From the NCBI GenBank assembly GCA_902768665.1, contig CACXMA010000002.1:1-64000 (forward strand): a DNA stretch of 64,000 nt, in the 5' to 3' direction. Shown here in pieces: positions 47,597 to 57,265 of this stretch. The stretch is from an uncultured Bacteroidia bacterium (GTDB taxonomy: Bacteria; Bacteroidota; Bacteroidia; Bacteroidales; UBA932). Below the pieces are notes generated by a model. That model did no database searches, was not told the DNA's origin, and saw only the letters and a program-made list of their open reading frames with translations. The first letter of the stretch is position 1. Each line of letters opens with the position of its first letter. The position numbers were made by a program, and so were the translations under genes.

Positions 47597-50014
47597 TCAG
47601 TCGATTTTATCGGGTTCGTCGTAATAGCTGCTGTCGCCATAGCCGTAGCCGTAGTTATAGCCATACCCGTAACCATAACCATAGCCATAGCCGTAACCAT
47701 AGCCGTAATGGCCGTAGGTCTTACGGATCTTCGTCGCATTGAGCAGAACGGTCAGGTTCCGGAGCTTACCGCTCTCGTGGAGCGATTCAAGCTGCGGCAG
47801 GGCACGGCGGTCGAACAGACCGCTGCGCATGACGAAAAGGGTCAGGTCGGCCAGCCGGTCGAGGATGAGCGAATCGGCCACCATGTTCATCGGCGTACTG
47901 TCGAGAAGGACATAGTCATACCGGGCGCGAAGCTCCTTGACGAGATCGTCCATGCGCTGGCGGGACAGGATTTCGGTCGGATTCGGCGGGATATGACCGG
48001 CCGGGATGAAATCGATTCCGGGATTGACATCCTTGCGGAGAATCTCCTCGATCGGCATATCCGGATCCACCAGATAGTTGGAAAGACCGACAACGCCGTG
48101 CTTGAGGCCGAACTTGGCGGAAACGGAGCGCTTGCGGAGGTCGACATCGAGGATGACGACTTTCTTCTTTGCGTCCGCGAGACAGGCCGCAATATTGCGG
48201 ATGATGAAGGACTTGCCGGCGCCGACATTGAAGGAAGTCGACATGATGACCGGCGCCTTGACATCGCTTGGAAGCAGGAAGTTCAGGTTGGCGCAAGCCA
48301 TCCGCATGGCTTCCTTGAAGCTCTTTGTCGAGGCGGCGTTGTACTCGGCGTTCGTGTCGCCGTCGTCCTTTTTCTTCGAGAAAAGGCGCTTCAGCCGCTC
48401 CCAGCGCGTCAGTTTCCGGGATTCCGGAATCTCAGCGAGGAAGGGGACCGAGGAGACGGCGGTGATGTCGGCGGCCGAATGGACCTTGGTGTTGAGGAAC
48501 ATCGCGGCGACAAGGACGATGGCCGGAAGAAGGAGGCCGATCAGGAAGGCCAGAAAGAGCATCTGGTTGCGGATCGGATAAATCGGGGCGGAAGAGCCGC
48601 TCGCGGCGTCGATCATCCGGGCGTTGTTGTCAGCCATGGCCTGGGTCAGTGCGTTCTCTTCCCGTTTGTTGAGCAGGAACATATAGAGCGTCTCCTTGAT
48701 GTTCTGCTGGCGCTCGATGGAAAGCAGCTGCTTGGCCTTGGCCGGCATGGCCGTGAATTTGCGGAGGGACTCGTTCTCACGACGGGCATAATCCTGCCGC
48801 TTGAGCTGGAGACCGCTGCGGATATTGCGGACCTGGCCGAGAATGTCGCGTTTCAGCCCGTCCAGCGTTTCCTCGGTCTGCTTAACGGCCGGAGAAGACG
48901 TACTGGAGGAGGCGACAAGGCGGTTGCGGCGCGTCACCTGGGCGTTGTACTCGGCAATCAGCCGTTCGACGTCGGCGCTGTTGAGGCCCGAATTCGAAGG
49001 GATGGTTTCATAGCCACCGAACGCGGTGGTAAGATAGTCCAGCGTATAGTCCGCCATGGCGATATCGGTCTCCACGGAAACGATCTCCGAATTGTAGCTG
49101 CGGTTTTCCGCCAGATACTGCGAAGCGGTCTCGCCGACATCCATCACCCGCTCGCTGCTCTTGAAGCGCGCAAGGCTGGTCTCAACCTCGCCGAGTTCCT
49201 CCTGGATGATCATGAGGCGCTCGTTGATGAAGGCGGCCGTGTTGACGGCGATGCGGTTCTTTTCGCGGATGGCATCCTCGTTGTACTTGTCCACCAGCGT
49301 GTTCAGGACGTCGATCGACCGCTGGAGGGAGAAATCCTGGAGGGAAAGCTGGAGGATGGAGCCGTCCATCTCGGTCTGCTCGACCTTGAGACGGGCGTCG
49401 TAGTTGGCCGCGGCGGCAAAGAGCGGATGCTTCACGATGGAAACCTTCTTATTCGTCCCATAGCGGAGCCAGTGGGCCGTCGGCTTGAAGAAGACCTCGG
49501 TCCCGGCGATGCGGATCGTGTCTCCAAGCGTCACGACCGTGTCCAGCACAACCGGGTGGGACACTTTCAGGCCGAGCGTCTGGTCGCCGGAGGTCGTGAC
49601 CATGGCCTGGAAACGGGGGAAGAGTTCCTCGTTGCGGGCGAAGAACATGCGCACCGGCGTCCTGGTATAGAGCTCGATGTCGCGCAGACGCTCGTGGACG
49701 GTATAGTCGACGTCCGCATCCAGCGTCTTGACGACTTCGGCCATCAGCTGCCGCGACTGGAGCTGGAGGATCTCGTTGGACAGGCTGACCTGGTTGATCA
49801 TGCGGCTGTAGGACTCGAGCCTGGCCGTCGCCTGCGCGTTGTTCGGGTCCTTGATGATAATGGTCGCTTCGCTGCGGTACACCAGCGGGGTCTTGGCATA
49901 GCGATAGTACGCGATACCGACACAGATGACGACGCACAGGACGAACCAGTACCAGTTGCTGAGAAAATAGAAGAAGAGGTCGAGGATATTGACCTGATTG
50001 CGTTTTTCCTGCAT
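47597..50014 (-). CDS. Wzc-like polysaccharide chain-length regulator and tyrosine autokinase
   Basis: An 805-residue protein. Membrane helices at about 17-37 and 493-513 enclose a Wzz-type periplasmic part with coiled coils. The cytosolic kinase domain has Walker A SFNVGAGKSF (about 596), Walker A' VVILDVDLRK (about 620) and Walker B YDYVLLDSTP (about 700). The C-terminal tail carries a run of YG repeats (about 767-795), followed by DSSYYDEPDKID; such tyrosine clusters are autophosphorylated and control polymer export. It acts with Wza. The tail is coded by a tandem repeat of six bases. Confidence 0.95.
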   Translation of the reverse strand: MQEKRNQVNILDLFFYFLSNWYWFVLCVVICVGIAYYRYAKTPLVYRSEATIIIKDPNNAQATARLESYSRMINQVSLSNEILQLQSRQLMAEVVKTLDADVDYTVHERLRDIELYTRTPVRMFFARNEELFPRFQAMVTTSGDQTLGLKVSHPVVLDTVVTLGDTIRIAGTEVFFKPTAHWLRYGTNKKVSIVKHPLFAAAANYDARLKVEQTEMDGSILQLSLQDFSLQRSIDVLNTLVDKYNEDAIREKNRIAVNTAAFINERLMIIQEELGEVETSLARFKSSERVMDVGETASQYLAENRSYNSEIVSVETDIAMADYTLDYLTTAFGGYETIPSNSGLNSADVERLIAEYNAQVTRRNRLVASSSTSSPAVKQTEETLDGLKRDILGQVRNIRSGLQLKRQDYARRENESLRKFTAMPAKAKQLLSIERQQNIKETLYMFLLNKREENALTQAMADNNARMIDAASGSSAPIYPIRNQMLFLAFLIGLLLPAIVLVAAMFLNTKVHSAADITAVSSVPFLAEIPESRKLTRWERLKRLFSKKKDDGDTNAEYNAASTKSFKEAMRMACANLNFLLPSDVKAPVIMSTSFNVGAGKSFIIRNIAACLADAKKKVVILDVDLRKRSVSAKFGLKHGVVGLSNYLVDPDMPIEEILRKDVNPGIDFIPAGHIPPNPTEILSRQRMDDLVKELRARYDYVLLDSTPMNMVADSLILDRLADLTLFVMRSGLFDRRALPQLESLHESGKLRNLTVLLNATKIRKTYGHYGYGYGYGYGYGYGYGYNYGYGYGDSSYYDEPDKID
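47636..47712 (-). repeat. Hexamer tandem repeat coding for the YG tail
   Basis: About a dozen near-identical six-base units (TATGGT/TACGGC-like on the coding strand) encode Tyr-Gly pairs. The unit count is likely to vary between strains by slippage. Confidence 0.8.
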
Positions 50015-50024
50015 AATCGATGAT

Positions 50025-50807
50025 TTAACGGCCCAGGAGCACCATGATATAGGCGGTAAGCGTCGCGAAGGAGATGGCGCTGCCGAGGACCGAAAGGATG
50101 GTCTCTCCGGTAGGTGTGATGCGGAAGCCGGTCGGCTTGATGTAGACGATGTCGTTCTGCTTCAGGTAAAACACCGGGGAATCGAACAGCTTTGCGCTCT
50201 GCAGATCGACCGTATGGGCCGTGCGCATGCCGTTCTCCGTGCGGACGACAATGACCTGGTTGATATTCCCCTCGATATTGACGCCGGCGGACATCGCGAT
50301 GACCTGCAGCAGATTGACGCGGTCCTGGTCGATTTTCAGCACGGAGTTGGTCGTCTCGCCGATCACGGTCACGTTGAAGGTCTCCAGCGAGACGTTCACG
50401 ACCGGATTCTTGATGTATCCCATCTCGGAGATTTTGGCGGCGATGCGGTTCTCGCATTCCTTGAAGGTACAGCCCTCGACGGGAACGCGGCCGATGACGG
50501 GGAAATCGATGCAGCCGTCATTCTCGACCAGATAAGAGGCGTCATGGGCCTGCTGGTCGCTGCCGGTGGTGAGATTGAACGGCCGGGCCAGTTCCGGTTC
50601 GTCGCAGAAGACACGGACTGCCAGACGGTCATCTACCTGGAAACGGGTCTCCGGAGCCTTGGTAGCGACATAGGCGCTGTCCAGCTGCATGTTCATCAGG
50701 TAGGTGAACTTCTTGGACGTCGCACAACTGGTGGCGAAGATTCCGCTCAGCACGAGGGCGAGCAGGAAGCTAAAGCGAAACATTCGTATTTTCATATAGT
50801 TCTTCAA
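50025..50807 (-). CDS. Wza-like polysaccharide export lipoprotein
   Basis: A 260-residue outer membrane lipoprotein (lipobox FATSC). A polysaccharide export domain (about 55-150, VFCDEPELARPFNL, FPVIGRVPVEGCTFKECENRI) and an SLBB-type domain (VNVSLETFNVTVIGETTN) are present; one C-terminal helix is likely membrane-associated. It forms the outer membrane channel with the Wzc-like kinase as partner, ten bases downstream. Two in-frame ATGs near the start overlap the upstream glycosyltransferase; the first is used. Confidence 0.9.
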   Translation of the reverse strand: MKNYMKIRMFRFSFLLALVLSGIFATSCATSKKFTYLMNMQLDSAYVATKAPETRFQVDDRLAVRVFCDEPELARPFNLTTGSDQQAHDASYLVENDGCIDFPVIGRVPVEGCTFKECENRIAAKISEMGYIKNPVVNVSLETFNVTVIGETTNSVLKIDQDRVNLLQVIAMSAGVNIEGNINQVIVVRTENGMRTAHTVDLQSAKLFDSPVFYLKQNDIVYIKPTGFRITPTGETILSVLGSAISFATLTAYIMVLLGR

Positions 50808-51885
50808 TTTTTTCTATCATCGTTTCATAGCGGAACCAGCGCTCGAAACGGGCACGGGCGCCGTCCGAATACCGCTGCCACTGACTGCCGCAGATCTTCT
50901 CCACGGCTCCGGCGATGGCCGCTGCGTCACAGACCGGAACATTGATTCCGGACACTCCGTCTTCGTTGACCCACGAAACGCCCGATTCCGGGATTTTCGT
51001 CGCGACGACAGGCCGTCTGCAGGAGAAGGCTTCCAGCTGGACGATGCCGAAGGCCTCGGTCTTCATCACCGAACTCAGGACGAAAACATCACAGGCGCCG
51101 AAGAGCGTCGGAACGTCGTCATCCTCAACATAGCCAGTAAAGATAATTCTTTTTTCGTTTCCTTGTTCCTTCGCCAGTTTTTCCAACGCCGGCCTCTGCG
51201 GCCCCTCTCCAGCCAAAACGAGCACATAATCATCTGGAAGATAAGCCATTGCACCGACAAGGAAAGCGTAACCCTTGTAAGGAATCATCCGGCCGAGCGA
51301 AAGGACGATTTTCTTCCCGGGATACCTCGCGCGGAAGGAAGCGACCTTCCTGGCGTCCGGAAGGACCGGGTCGATACCGATCGGGACGGCGAGCGTCTTG
51401 TCCTGGAACTTCCGCAAATCGGGGGATTCGCGAAGATAGACCGGCGACGTTCCGACGACCGTGTCGCAGCGGCGGAGCATCCAGCGCTGCAGCGGGCGGT
51501 AAAACATCAGGAAAAAGCGCTGTGAGACAATGTCGCTGTGCCAGTGGACGATCACCCTTCCCCTGTATCCGCTCAACCGCAGGGCCAGGCAGGCCATCGG
51601 GTCGGGATGGTGGATATGGATGATGTCGTACTCGTCCTTATGGCGGCGGAGCCATCCGATCATCTTCGGGGCGATCATCGTACCCGCCTTCTTCGTTTTC
51701 GCAGGCAGGCAGATGACGCGTCCGTGCGCGTTCATCTGAATGATGTGCGGCTCCCGGATGCCCAGTTCCGCGCACAGCATGTCACAGTCGGTCCCGCGTT
51801 CGGAAAGTCCGCGCGTGAGGTCCCACATGACCTTTTCCACACCGCCCCGGATGGGGTAGAACTTACCGAGCTGCAGAATCTTCAT
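50770..51885 (-). CDS. Glycosyltransferase family 4
   Basis: A 371-residue GT-B enzyme. GKFYPIRGGVEKVMWDLTRGL is the N-terminal nucleotide-binding loop, GRMIPYKGYAFLVGAM starts the second domain and the EX7E motif is in KTEAFGIVQLEAFSC. The start at 51885 fits the family; the longer frame begins in the upstream gene. It transfers a sugar in building the exopolysaccharide repeat unit; donor and acceptor are unknown. Confidence 0.88.
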   Translation of the reverse strand: MKILQLGKFYPIRGGVEKVMWDLTRGLSERGTDCDMLCAELGIREPHIIQMNAHGRVICLPAKTKKAGTMIAPKMIGWLRRHKDEYDIIHIHHPDPMACLALRLSGYRGRVIVHWHSDIVSQRFFLMFYRPLQRWMLRRCDTVVGTSPVYLRESPDLRKFQDKTLAVPIGIDPVLPDARKVASFRARYPGKKIVLSLGRMIPYKGYAFLVGAMAYLPDDYVLVLAGEGPQRPALEKLAKEQGNEKRIIFTGYVEDDDVPTLFGACDVFVLSSVMKTEAFGIVQLEAFSCRRPVVATKIPESGVSWVNEDGVSGINVPVCDAAAIAGAVEKICGSQWQRYSDGARARFERWFRYETMIEKIEELYENTNVSL

Positions 51886-52987
51886 CTTCAAGAAGGCAGT
51901 TAAAGACATCATCCCAGGAAGGGGCGTACGGCGCAGCCGACCTCACCGGCGGCACCGGAGCGAAATGCTCGGGACGGCCGCAGACAATCTCTTCCATCAG
52001 CGCGGCGAGCGCGGCGGCATCCTCCGGCGGCACGAAGGCGCAGCAGGGATGTCCGGCGGCGCTTTCCCGGGCATACGGCAGGTCCGCCAGGATCATGGGC
52101 CGGCCGGTCGGGGCAAATTCCGAAACGGGAAGGCCCCAGGTCTCGCTGCGGGAAGGGAAGACAAGGCAGGACGCCTCGGCATAGGTGCGGTAAAGCGCCT
52201 CTTTGGAAAGGAAGCCGCCGAAACGGATCGAGTCGATATGGCCCCAGCGCCGGCGAAGCCAACGGGCGTAACGGTTCTCGTCTCCGCCGACCGTCAGCAG
52301 GAGTCGGAAGCGACCGGCCCCCAACTTTTCCTCCAGCATCTGCGCCGCGCGGCAGGCCAGTTCGAAATTCTTGTGGCAGTCGGGCGTGGACGGGAAGAAA
52401 AACAGCGGCGGGACGGCCACGGGGACCTCCGGCAGGGAAGGATTCCGGAAGGCGGGCGGGGCGACGATGATCTGCTCCGCCGGGAAACGGGTCAGGCGGG
52501 AAAGCCCCTCGCGCATCCACTGCTGCTGGACAATGAGCCGGCGGTTCCGGCGCACATTCCAGCGGTAGGCGTATTTGGTAAACCAGGCGAAGAGCGGGAT
52601 CTTCGGATCCATCCGGAAATCGCGCCCACGGACTTTCATGAACGGGAAGGAAGTGTGGCAGTAGACCGCCTGCCGGGCCGCCCGGACCCGCGGGGTCGTG
52701 TCATGGAGGGACAGCCACAGGTTGACTGGACCGATCTGCCGGGAGATTTTCCCCATCGTCACATATTCGCACCACAGGCGGCGGCACCAGCCCTTCGCGC
52801 TCCAGGGAATCTCGATGTAGCTGATTCCCTCGAAGCGGCAGAGGTCCTCCCGGTGCACGAGTGCCGTCACGCGAAGATCCTTCCGCGTGGACAGATAGCC
52901 AAGGCAGTCCCGAAGGACGGTCAGTGTGCCGCCCTTGCGGACATTTACCGCCGAGACGACAATATGTCTTCGAACAGGCTTGTCCAT
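51863..52987 (-). CDS. Glycosyltransferase family 4
   Basis: A 374-residue GT-B protein. NVRKGGTLTVLRDCLGYL at the N-terminus and VFPSRSETWGLPVSEFAPTGRPM, with the usual EX7E site, identify the group. It overlaps the neighbouring glycosyltransferase genes on both sides (43 bases with the one upstream), which marks a tight translational unit. It probably adds one sugar of the repeat unit. Confidence 0.86.
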   Translation of the reverse strand: MDKPVRRHIVVSAVNVRKGGTLTVLRDCLGYLSTRKDLRVTALVHREDLCRFEGISYIEIPWSAKGWCRRLWCEYVTMGKISRQIGPVNLWLSLHDTTPRVRAARQAVYCHTSFPFMKVRGRDFRMDPKIPLFAWFTKYAYRWNVRRNRRLIVQQQWMREGLSRLTRFPAEQIIVAPPAFRNPSLPEVPVAVPPLFFFPSTPDCHKNFELACRAAQMLEEKLGAGRFRLLLTVGGDENRYARWLRRRWGHIDSIRFGGFLSKEALYRTYAEASCLVFPSRSETWGLPVSEFAPTGRPMILADLPYARESAAGHPCCAFVPPEDAAALAALMEEIVCGRPEHFAPVPPVRSAAPYAPSWDDVFNCLLEDEDSAAR

Positions 52988-54078
52988 TGTTTCATCACCG
53001 TATCACGGTCCCATCGGCAGGATTCCGCGAGCGCCGCAGCGCCCATCTTCCTCCGCAGGGGTTCGTTGCTCATCAGGGTTTCCAGCGCCTGCGCCAGGCC
53101 GAGGATGTCCCCCTGCGGCACCAGCAGTCCGCTCTCGCCGTCGGAGATGACGTCCGAGGGACCGCACTGGCAGTCGAAGGCGACCGACGGGATACCATAG
53201 GCCTGCGCCTCGAGAAGGACCATCGGCAGGCCCTCGTAGCGGGAGGAAAGCGCCAGGACCGAGGCTTCCCGGTAAACGGCGTCCATATCCGCGCTCGGGC
53301 CGTCGAGAAGGACCGTTCCGCCGACGCCCAGTTCACCCGCCAGCTCCGAAAGCGCCTCCCGGTCCTCTCCGTCGCCGACAATGCGCAGCTTCCAGCCATC
53401 CGGCACATCCGCCGACGCCCAGGCCCGGATCAGCCGGTCGAAGGACTTCTGGTAGGTATAGCGGCCGACGGCCAGCACCGTCTGCGCGGAAAGCTCGGAA
53501 GGGTTCGCAGGGAAGGCCGACAGGAAATTCGGGATCACGACCCCGTTAGCGGGATTGCCCCAGTAGCCGAGGTCCTCCCGGGTCAGCGTCACGAAGCGGT
53601 CGAACCGGCCCGCGCAGGAAAGGTCCCTGCGGCTCCGGATGCGGTCCGCCAGCGCCCACAGGCCCCGCCGGCCATACTGGAGCCGCTTGAAGCGCGAGAA
53701 ATGGACCTCCAGCACCTTGGCGCTGCCGTCCTTGAAAGAAGGCAGGAAGCGCTCGTCACCGCAGAAAAGCGACACGACGATATCGGGGCGAAGCTCCGTC
53801 AGCAGGGCGGAAAGGGCCCTGCGGTGGCGCCGCACCTTGGCGGGATGGCGAAGGGCTTTCGACAGAAAAGAAGCCCCGTTGTTGTCTTCATAACCGATGG
53901 CAAGGTCCCGCGTCCGGACGGCCGGGTGCAGCGGAAAAGCGTTCGGACGGCCTTTCTGCTCGGTCGTTACGATAATCACCTCATGCCCCAGTTCGGCCAG
54001 TGCGGACGCCTTCGCGCTGACGATGCGTTCCATCCCGGCCGGACGGTAAAGACCTGCTATGGTATAGACGACTCTCAT
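52945..54078 (-). CDS. Glycosyltransferase family 4
   Basis: A 377-residue GT-B protein. IAGLYRPAGMERIVSAKASAL, AVGRYTYQKSFDRLIRAW and SRYEGLPMVLLEAQAYGIP with CQCGPSDVISDGESG are family-typical. The last block resembles enzymes using UDP-GalNAc or similar donors, but this cannot be settled. It overlaps the polymerase gene by four bases. Confidence 0.9.
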   Translation of the reverse strand: MRVVYTIAGLYRPAGMERIVSAKASALAELGHEVIIVTTEQKGRPNAFPLHPAVRTRDLAIGYEDNNGASFLSKALRHPAKVRRHRRALSALLTELRPDIVVSLFCGDERFLPSFKDGSAKVLEVHFSRFKRLQYGRRGLWALADRIRSRRDLSCAGRFDRFVTLTREDLGYWGNPANGVVIPNFLSAFPANPSELSAQTVLAVGRYTYQKSFDRLIRAWASADVPDGWKLRIVGDGEDREALSELAGELGVGGTVLLDGPSADMDAVYREASVLALSSRYEGLPMVLLEAQAYGIPSVAFDCQCGPSDVISDGESGLLVPQGDILGLAQALETLMSNEPLRRKMGAAALAESCRWDRDTVMKQWTSLFEDILSSRR

Positions 54079-55358
54079 GGATTCTCCAGGGCGGGTTGTT
54101 CAGGCTCATCCTCTTCCTGCAGGATACCCGCGGACAGGAACAGGGCGAAGAACAGGAAGGTATCTGTCGAGACTTTGAACCAGACCGTCAAACCGACCGC
54201 CAGGGCCAGCAGGAAAACGATCTTGTCCTCCGGGAACCTGCGGATGCACATCAGCGCAGACCAGGCAATCACCGCAACCATCAGCAGCATGCCCGGCACG
54301 CCGAAATAGAAGATAAAGCGGAGGTAACCGATGTCGGTTCCCATGTAGAAACCCTTGTCGGTCGCATCGCCGAGGTAGTTGATATCGTTACGCGAGTTCT
54401 CGAAATAACCGTCGCCGAGGATCCACGTATGTAGCGTTTCCGGATAGACGACCATCGTCGCCAGACGGTCCGTAGAGTCAATCTGCCACTGGCCTTTCTC
54501 TACCAGGGAGAAGAAGCCCTCGAAAGCAAAACGGAAGAAATAGCGGAACTGCGGATTGAACTGATAGAGCAGCGTACAGACAACGACCGCCACCGCGATA
54601 AAAAGAAGCCAGGGCAGCAGCGACGGCCGGCCCTTTTTTCCGGGAAGGAAAGCGGCAATGACGATCCAGGCAAGACCGACGGCCGTACCGACCAGGGCTG
54701 TCCGGGCCACCATGTTGCCGATCACCGTAATGACAAGGAACGCGGCGATATCGAAATAGGTCCATCCGACAGACAGACGCCCCATGCTGAGCACGGCGCC
54801 GAGGGCCACCAGGATCAGGGCATAACGCAGTCCGGCGACATCCAGCGAAGAGCCGATGCCGTAGAGACGGTCCAGTTCGTGGAGCAGGGTCTGGTCCTGC
54901 GCGACATAGCTGTCCACGAAACGCTGGAAGGCCGGATCGTAGGAAATCCACATCGTCACGGCGCATTGGCATATGGCAACGGCCGCCAGGTAGTGGACGA
55001 TCAGTACGACGTCAATGCGCCCGTGGACGGCCTTTATACAGCTGCAGACGGTAAAGGCGGCACAGAACCACGTCAGGAATGAAACGATATAGGTGACGTA
55101 GGTGTCGTCCGGCGTATGGTGGATCGTCTGGGAGAAATACGCGACGATGGACACGCAGCCGGCGATCAGCACCAGGATAAGCATATCCCGTGAAATCGAG
55201 AAGGCCCGCCGCCGGGCAAAGGAGAGGCCCATCAGGCCCAGTCCCACGACGGCCAGGAGCATCTTCGTGTTGATTCCGGGAAGGAAAGTGAACTCGAAGG
55301 GAAAATAGAACAGGCTCATCAGGATGCCCGTCACAATGATTTGCACAGCCCGCATCAT
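54075..55358 (-). CDS. Wzy-like O-antigen/exopolysaccharide polymerase
   Basis: A 427-residue polytopic membrane protein with about ten hydrophobic segments and one large periplasmic loop (about 255-330). This matches O-antigen polymerase or ligase families, which share little sequence. The start at 55358 is set by an ATGA overlap with the upstream glycosyltransferase. It lies between glycosyltransferases, Wza and Wzc, where the polymerase of a Wzx/Wzy system is expected. Confidence 0.75.
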   Translation of the reverse strand: MMRAVQIIVTGILMSLFYFPFEFTFLPGINTKMLLAVVGLGLMGLSFARRRAFSISRDMLILVLIAGCVSIVAYFSQTIHHTPDDTYVTYIVSFLTWFCAAFTVCSCIKAVHGRIDVVLIVHYLAAVAICQCAVTMWISYDPAFQRFVDSYVAQDQTLLHELDRLYGIGSSLDVAGLRYALILVALGAVLSMGRLSVGWTYFDIAAFLVITVIGNMVARTALVGTAVGLAWIVIAAFLPGKKGRPSLLPWLLFIAVAVVVCTLLYQFNPQFRYFFRFAFEGFFSLVEKGQWQIDSTDRLATMVVYPETLHTWILGDGYFENSRNDINYLGDATDKGFYMGTDIGYLRFIFYFGVPGMLLMVAVIAWSALMCIRRFPEDKIVFLLALAVGLTVWFKVSTDTFLFFALFLSAGILQEEDEPEQPALENP

Positions 55359-56335
55359 CCCTTTCTGAATCCGATCCGATAAAACAGGCCGACAAGCCGG
55401 ACATAGGCCCGCACCCGGCCGAAACGGCCCCGGGAAGCCCACAACATGACCCTCCGCGTCCGGGCCGGAAGATACTGGTTATCCGGGATGCTCCGGTCCG
55501 CCTCCGGCCACCAGGCCGGCCACTGGCGCATCAAGGCGGCATCGCCGGAAAACAGCAGCGGTAGCTTGAGGCTCAGCTTGAAGAAATCGAGGAAGCGGCC
55601 GATGTCCGAAAGGCCGGACGACGCCACGGCATCCATCGTCTCCGCGGCGTTGAAACGGATATCTTCCTGCTGGCGCGGGGAAAGCGTATTGGACATGGCT
55701 CCGGCGTTGAGCTTGACATAGTGATAGAGTGCCTCGGGCACATGGACGCAGGTCCGGGCATGGAGGCACAGCCGGATGACGGTCATGTCCTCCCCCATCG
55801 CATGCCCCTGAGGGAAACGGATTCCGCTCCGGAGGTAGAGATCCCTGAGGATCAGCTTGTTCCAGACATTGAATTTGCAGCGGCCGGACAGGAAGCCCTC
55901 TTTGAGAAGGTCTTCCGCGCGCGTGAAATCCGGATTCGTCATATACCGCTCGCCGCTCTCGAACGAGAGGTAGAAGTCGGAATAGGCGATATCCGCACGC
56001 GCCGCCTCGGCAGCCCGAAAGAGCTTCTCAAGCATATCCGGCTCGGGATAGTCGTCGGAGTCGATATGGCAGATGTATCTGCCGGTCGCGGCGTCCAAGC
56101 CGGTATTGCGGGCGGCCGGGAGGCCCCGGTTGACCGGATGGGTCAGGATCTGGGCGTTGCGGCCGGGATGGGCGGCAAGGATTTCCTCCAGTATCCGGCG
56201 GCTGTCGTCGGGCGAGGCGTCATCGACGAAGAGGAACTCCACGTCGGAAAGCGTCTGCGCCATAAGGGCCTCGGCACACCTTCCGATGAAGGGAGCCACC
56301 TTGTAAAACGGCACTATGACGGATACCTCAGGCAT
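55355..56335 (-). CDS. Glycosyltransferase family 2
   Basis: A 326-residue GT-A enzyme. SVIVPFYKVAPFIGRCAEAL, FLFVDDASPDDSRRIL and YICHIDSDDYPEPDMLEKL (DxD) are standard. It adds a sugar to the lipid-linked repeat unit. The C-terminus overlaps the polymerase start. Confidence 0.92.
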   Translation of the reverse strand: MPEVSVIVPFYKVAPFIGRCAEALMAQTLSDVEFLFVDDASPDDSRRILEEILAAHPGRNAQILTHPVNRGLPAARNTGLDAATGRYICHIDSDDYPEPDMLEKLFRAAEAARADIAYSDFYLSFESGERYMTNPDFTRAEDLLKEGFLSGRCKFNVWNKLILRDLYLRSGIRFPQGHAMGEDMTVIRLCLHARTCVHVPEALYHYVKLNAGAMSNTLSPRQQEDIRFNAAETMDAVASSGLSDIGRFLDFFKLSLKLPLLFSGDAALMRQWPAWWPEADRSIPDNQYLPARTRRVMLWASRGRFGRVRAYVRLVGLFYRIGFRKG

Positions 56336-57218
56336 TCTTCCGGTCCAGGGGATAACGAAGCACCATCTTGATCCGTTTCATCAGCCCCAGGCGCTCGAGA
56401 CGGTGATGCTGTCCGTCCCAGAAGTCCCGGCAGAACGCCTCGTCGAAGAAGATGGAGCGGCGGTAGCAGTCCCACCAGATGTCCATATTGAGGCAGATCC
56501 CCTTCCAGGGCTTCTCGCCGTTGTAGTGGACGATGCCGCTGGAAAGGGCATGGTCGACTTCGGCAGCGCCGTAGACGGATTCCATGTCAGCGCGGCGCCC
56601 GACCAGAAGCTCGTAGAGCTGGCAGGTCATGCAGAACGCCGGCCCCATCTCCCGGAAACGGCCGTTGCAGGCGATGTTGATGATGTCCATATCCTGCTGC
56701 TTGAAGGCCTTCGTACCCAGCGCACGGAAGCGCTCCAGCAGGCCGTCGCGCCGGATGGCGGCGGAGTTGATCAGCAGATTGCCGGAGTAGTAATACCCCT
56801 TCTGCCAGTCCAGCCCGAGCGACTGCGTGACATATTTCCGGACATCGGGACGGAACCGTCCGCAGTTGTCCACGGCGCCGAAATAAGCGTCGCCGAGGTC
56901 GATGGCATAATACGGGGCAAGATCCTCCCGGATGATCACGTCGACATCCGAATAGAGGATCTTGTCATACTCCGGAATGATTTCCGGCGCCAGCAGGCGA
57001 TAGTAGGCCGTCTCGGGGATGCCCCGGATCTCGTAGGCGCCTACAAACTCGCCCTCGACCTTGCGGAAGGTCAGGCGGCAGTTCGGATAGCGCTCCGGGA
57101 GCCGGGAAAGGGCCGACCCGGAGAAATCGCACCCCGGGGCGTGGAGGATGAAAATATCGTAGAACGTGTCCGCTGCAGCGCTTTCGAGCAGAGAGGTCAG
57201 TGCCACGCCGGCCGGCAT
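56328..57218 (-). CDS. Glycosyltransferase family 8; true N-terminus upstream of the first ATG
   Basis: A 296-residue GT-A retaining enzyme from the ATG at 57218. GIPETAYYRLLAPEIIPEYDKILYSDVDVI has the DxD metal site and HYNGEKPWK is the typical C-terminal block. The same frame continues upstream with PILFTFDEGLA, the usual first strand of GT8 proteins, back to a stop inside the OmpA gene, but no ATG, GTG or TTG exists there. Start may be an unusual codon such as ATT at 57246-57248, or the shown start is true and the strand is lost. It shares the operon with the OmpA gene. Confidence 0.88.
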   Translation of the reverse strand: MPAGVALTSLLESAAADTFYDIFILHAPGCDFSGSALSRLPERYPNCRLTFRKVEGEFVGAYEIRGIPETAYYRLLAPEIIPEYDKILYSDVDVIIREDLAPYYAIDLGDAYFGAVDNCGRFRPDVRKYVTQSLGLDWQKGYYYSGNLLINSAAIRRDGLLERFRALGTKAFKQQDMDIINIACNGRFREMGPAFCMTCQLYELLVGRRADMESVYGAAEVDHALSSGIVHYNGEKPWKGICLNMDIWWDCYRRSIFFDEAFCRDFWDGQHHRLERLGLMKRIKMVLRYPLDRKNA

Positions 57219-57265
57219 GGCAAGCCCCTCATCGAAGGTGAACAGAATCGGAACAACGTTACGCG

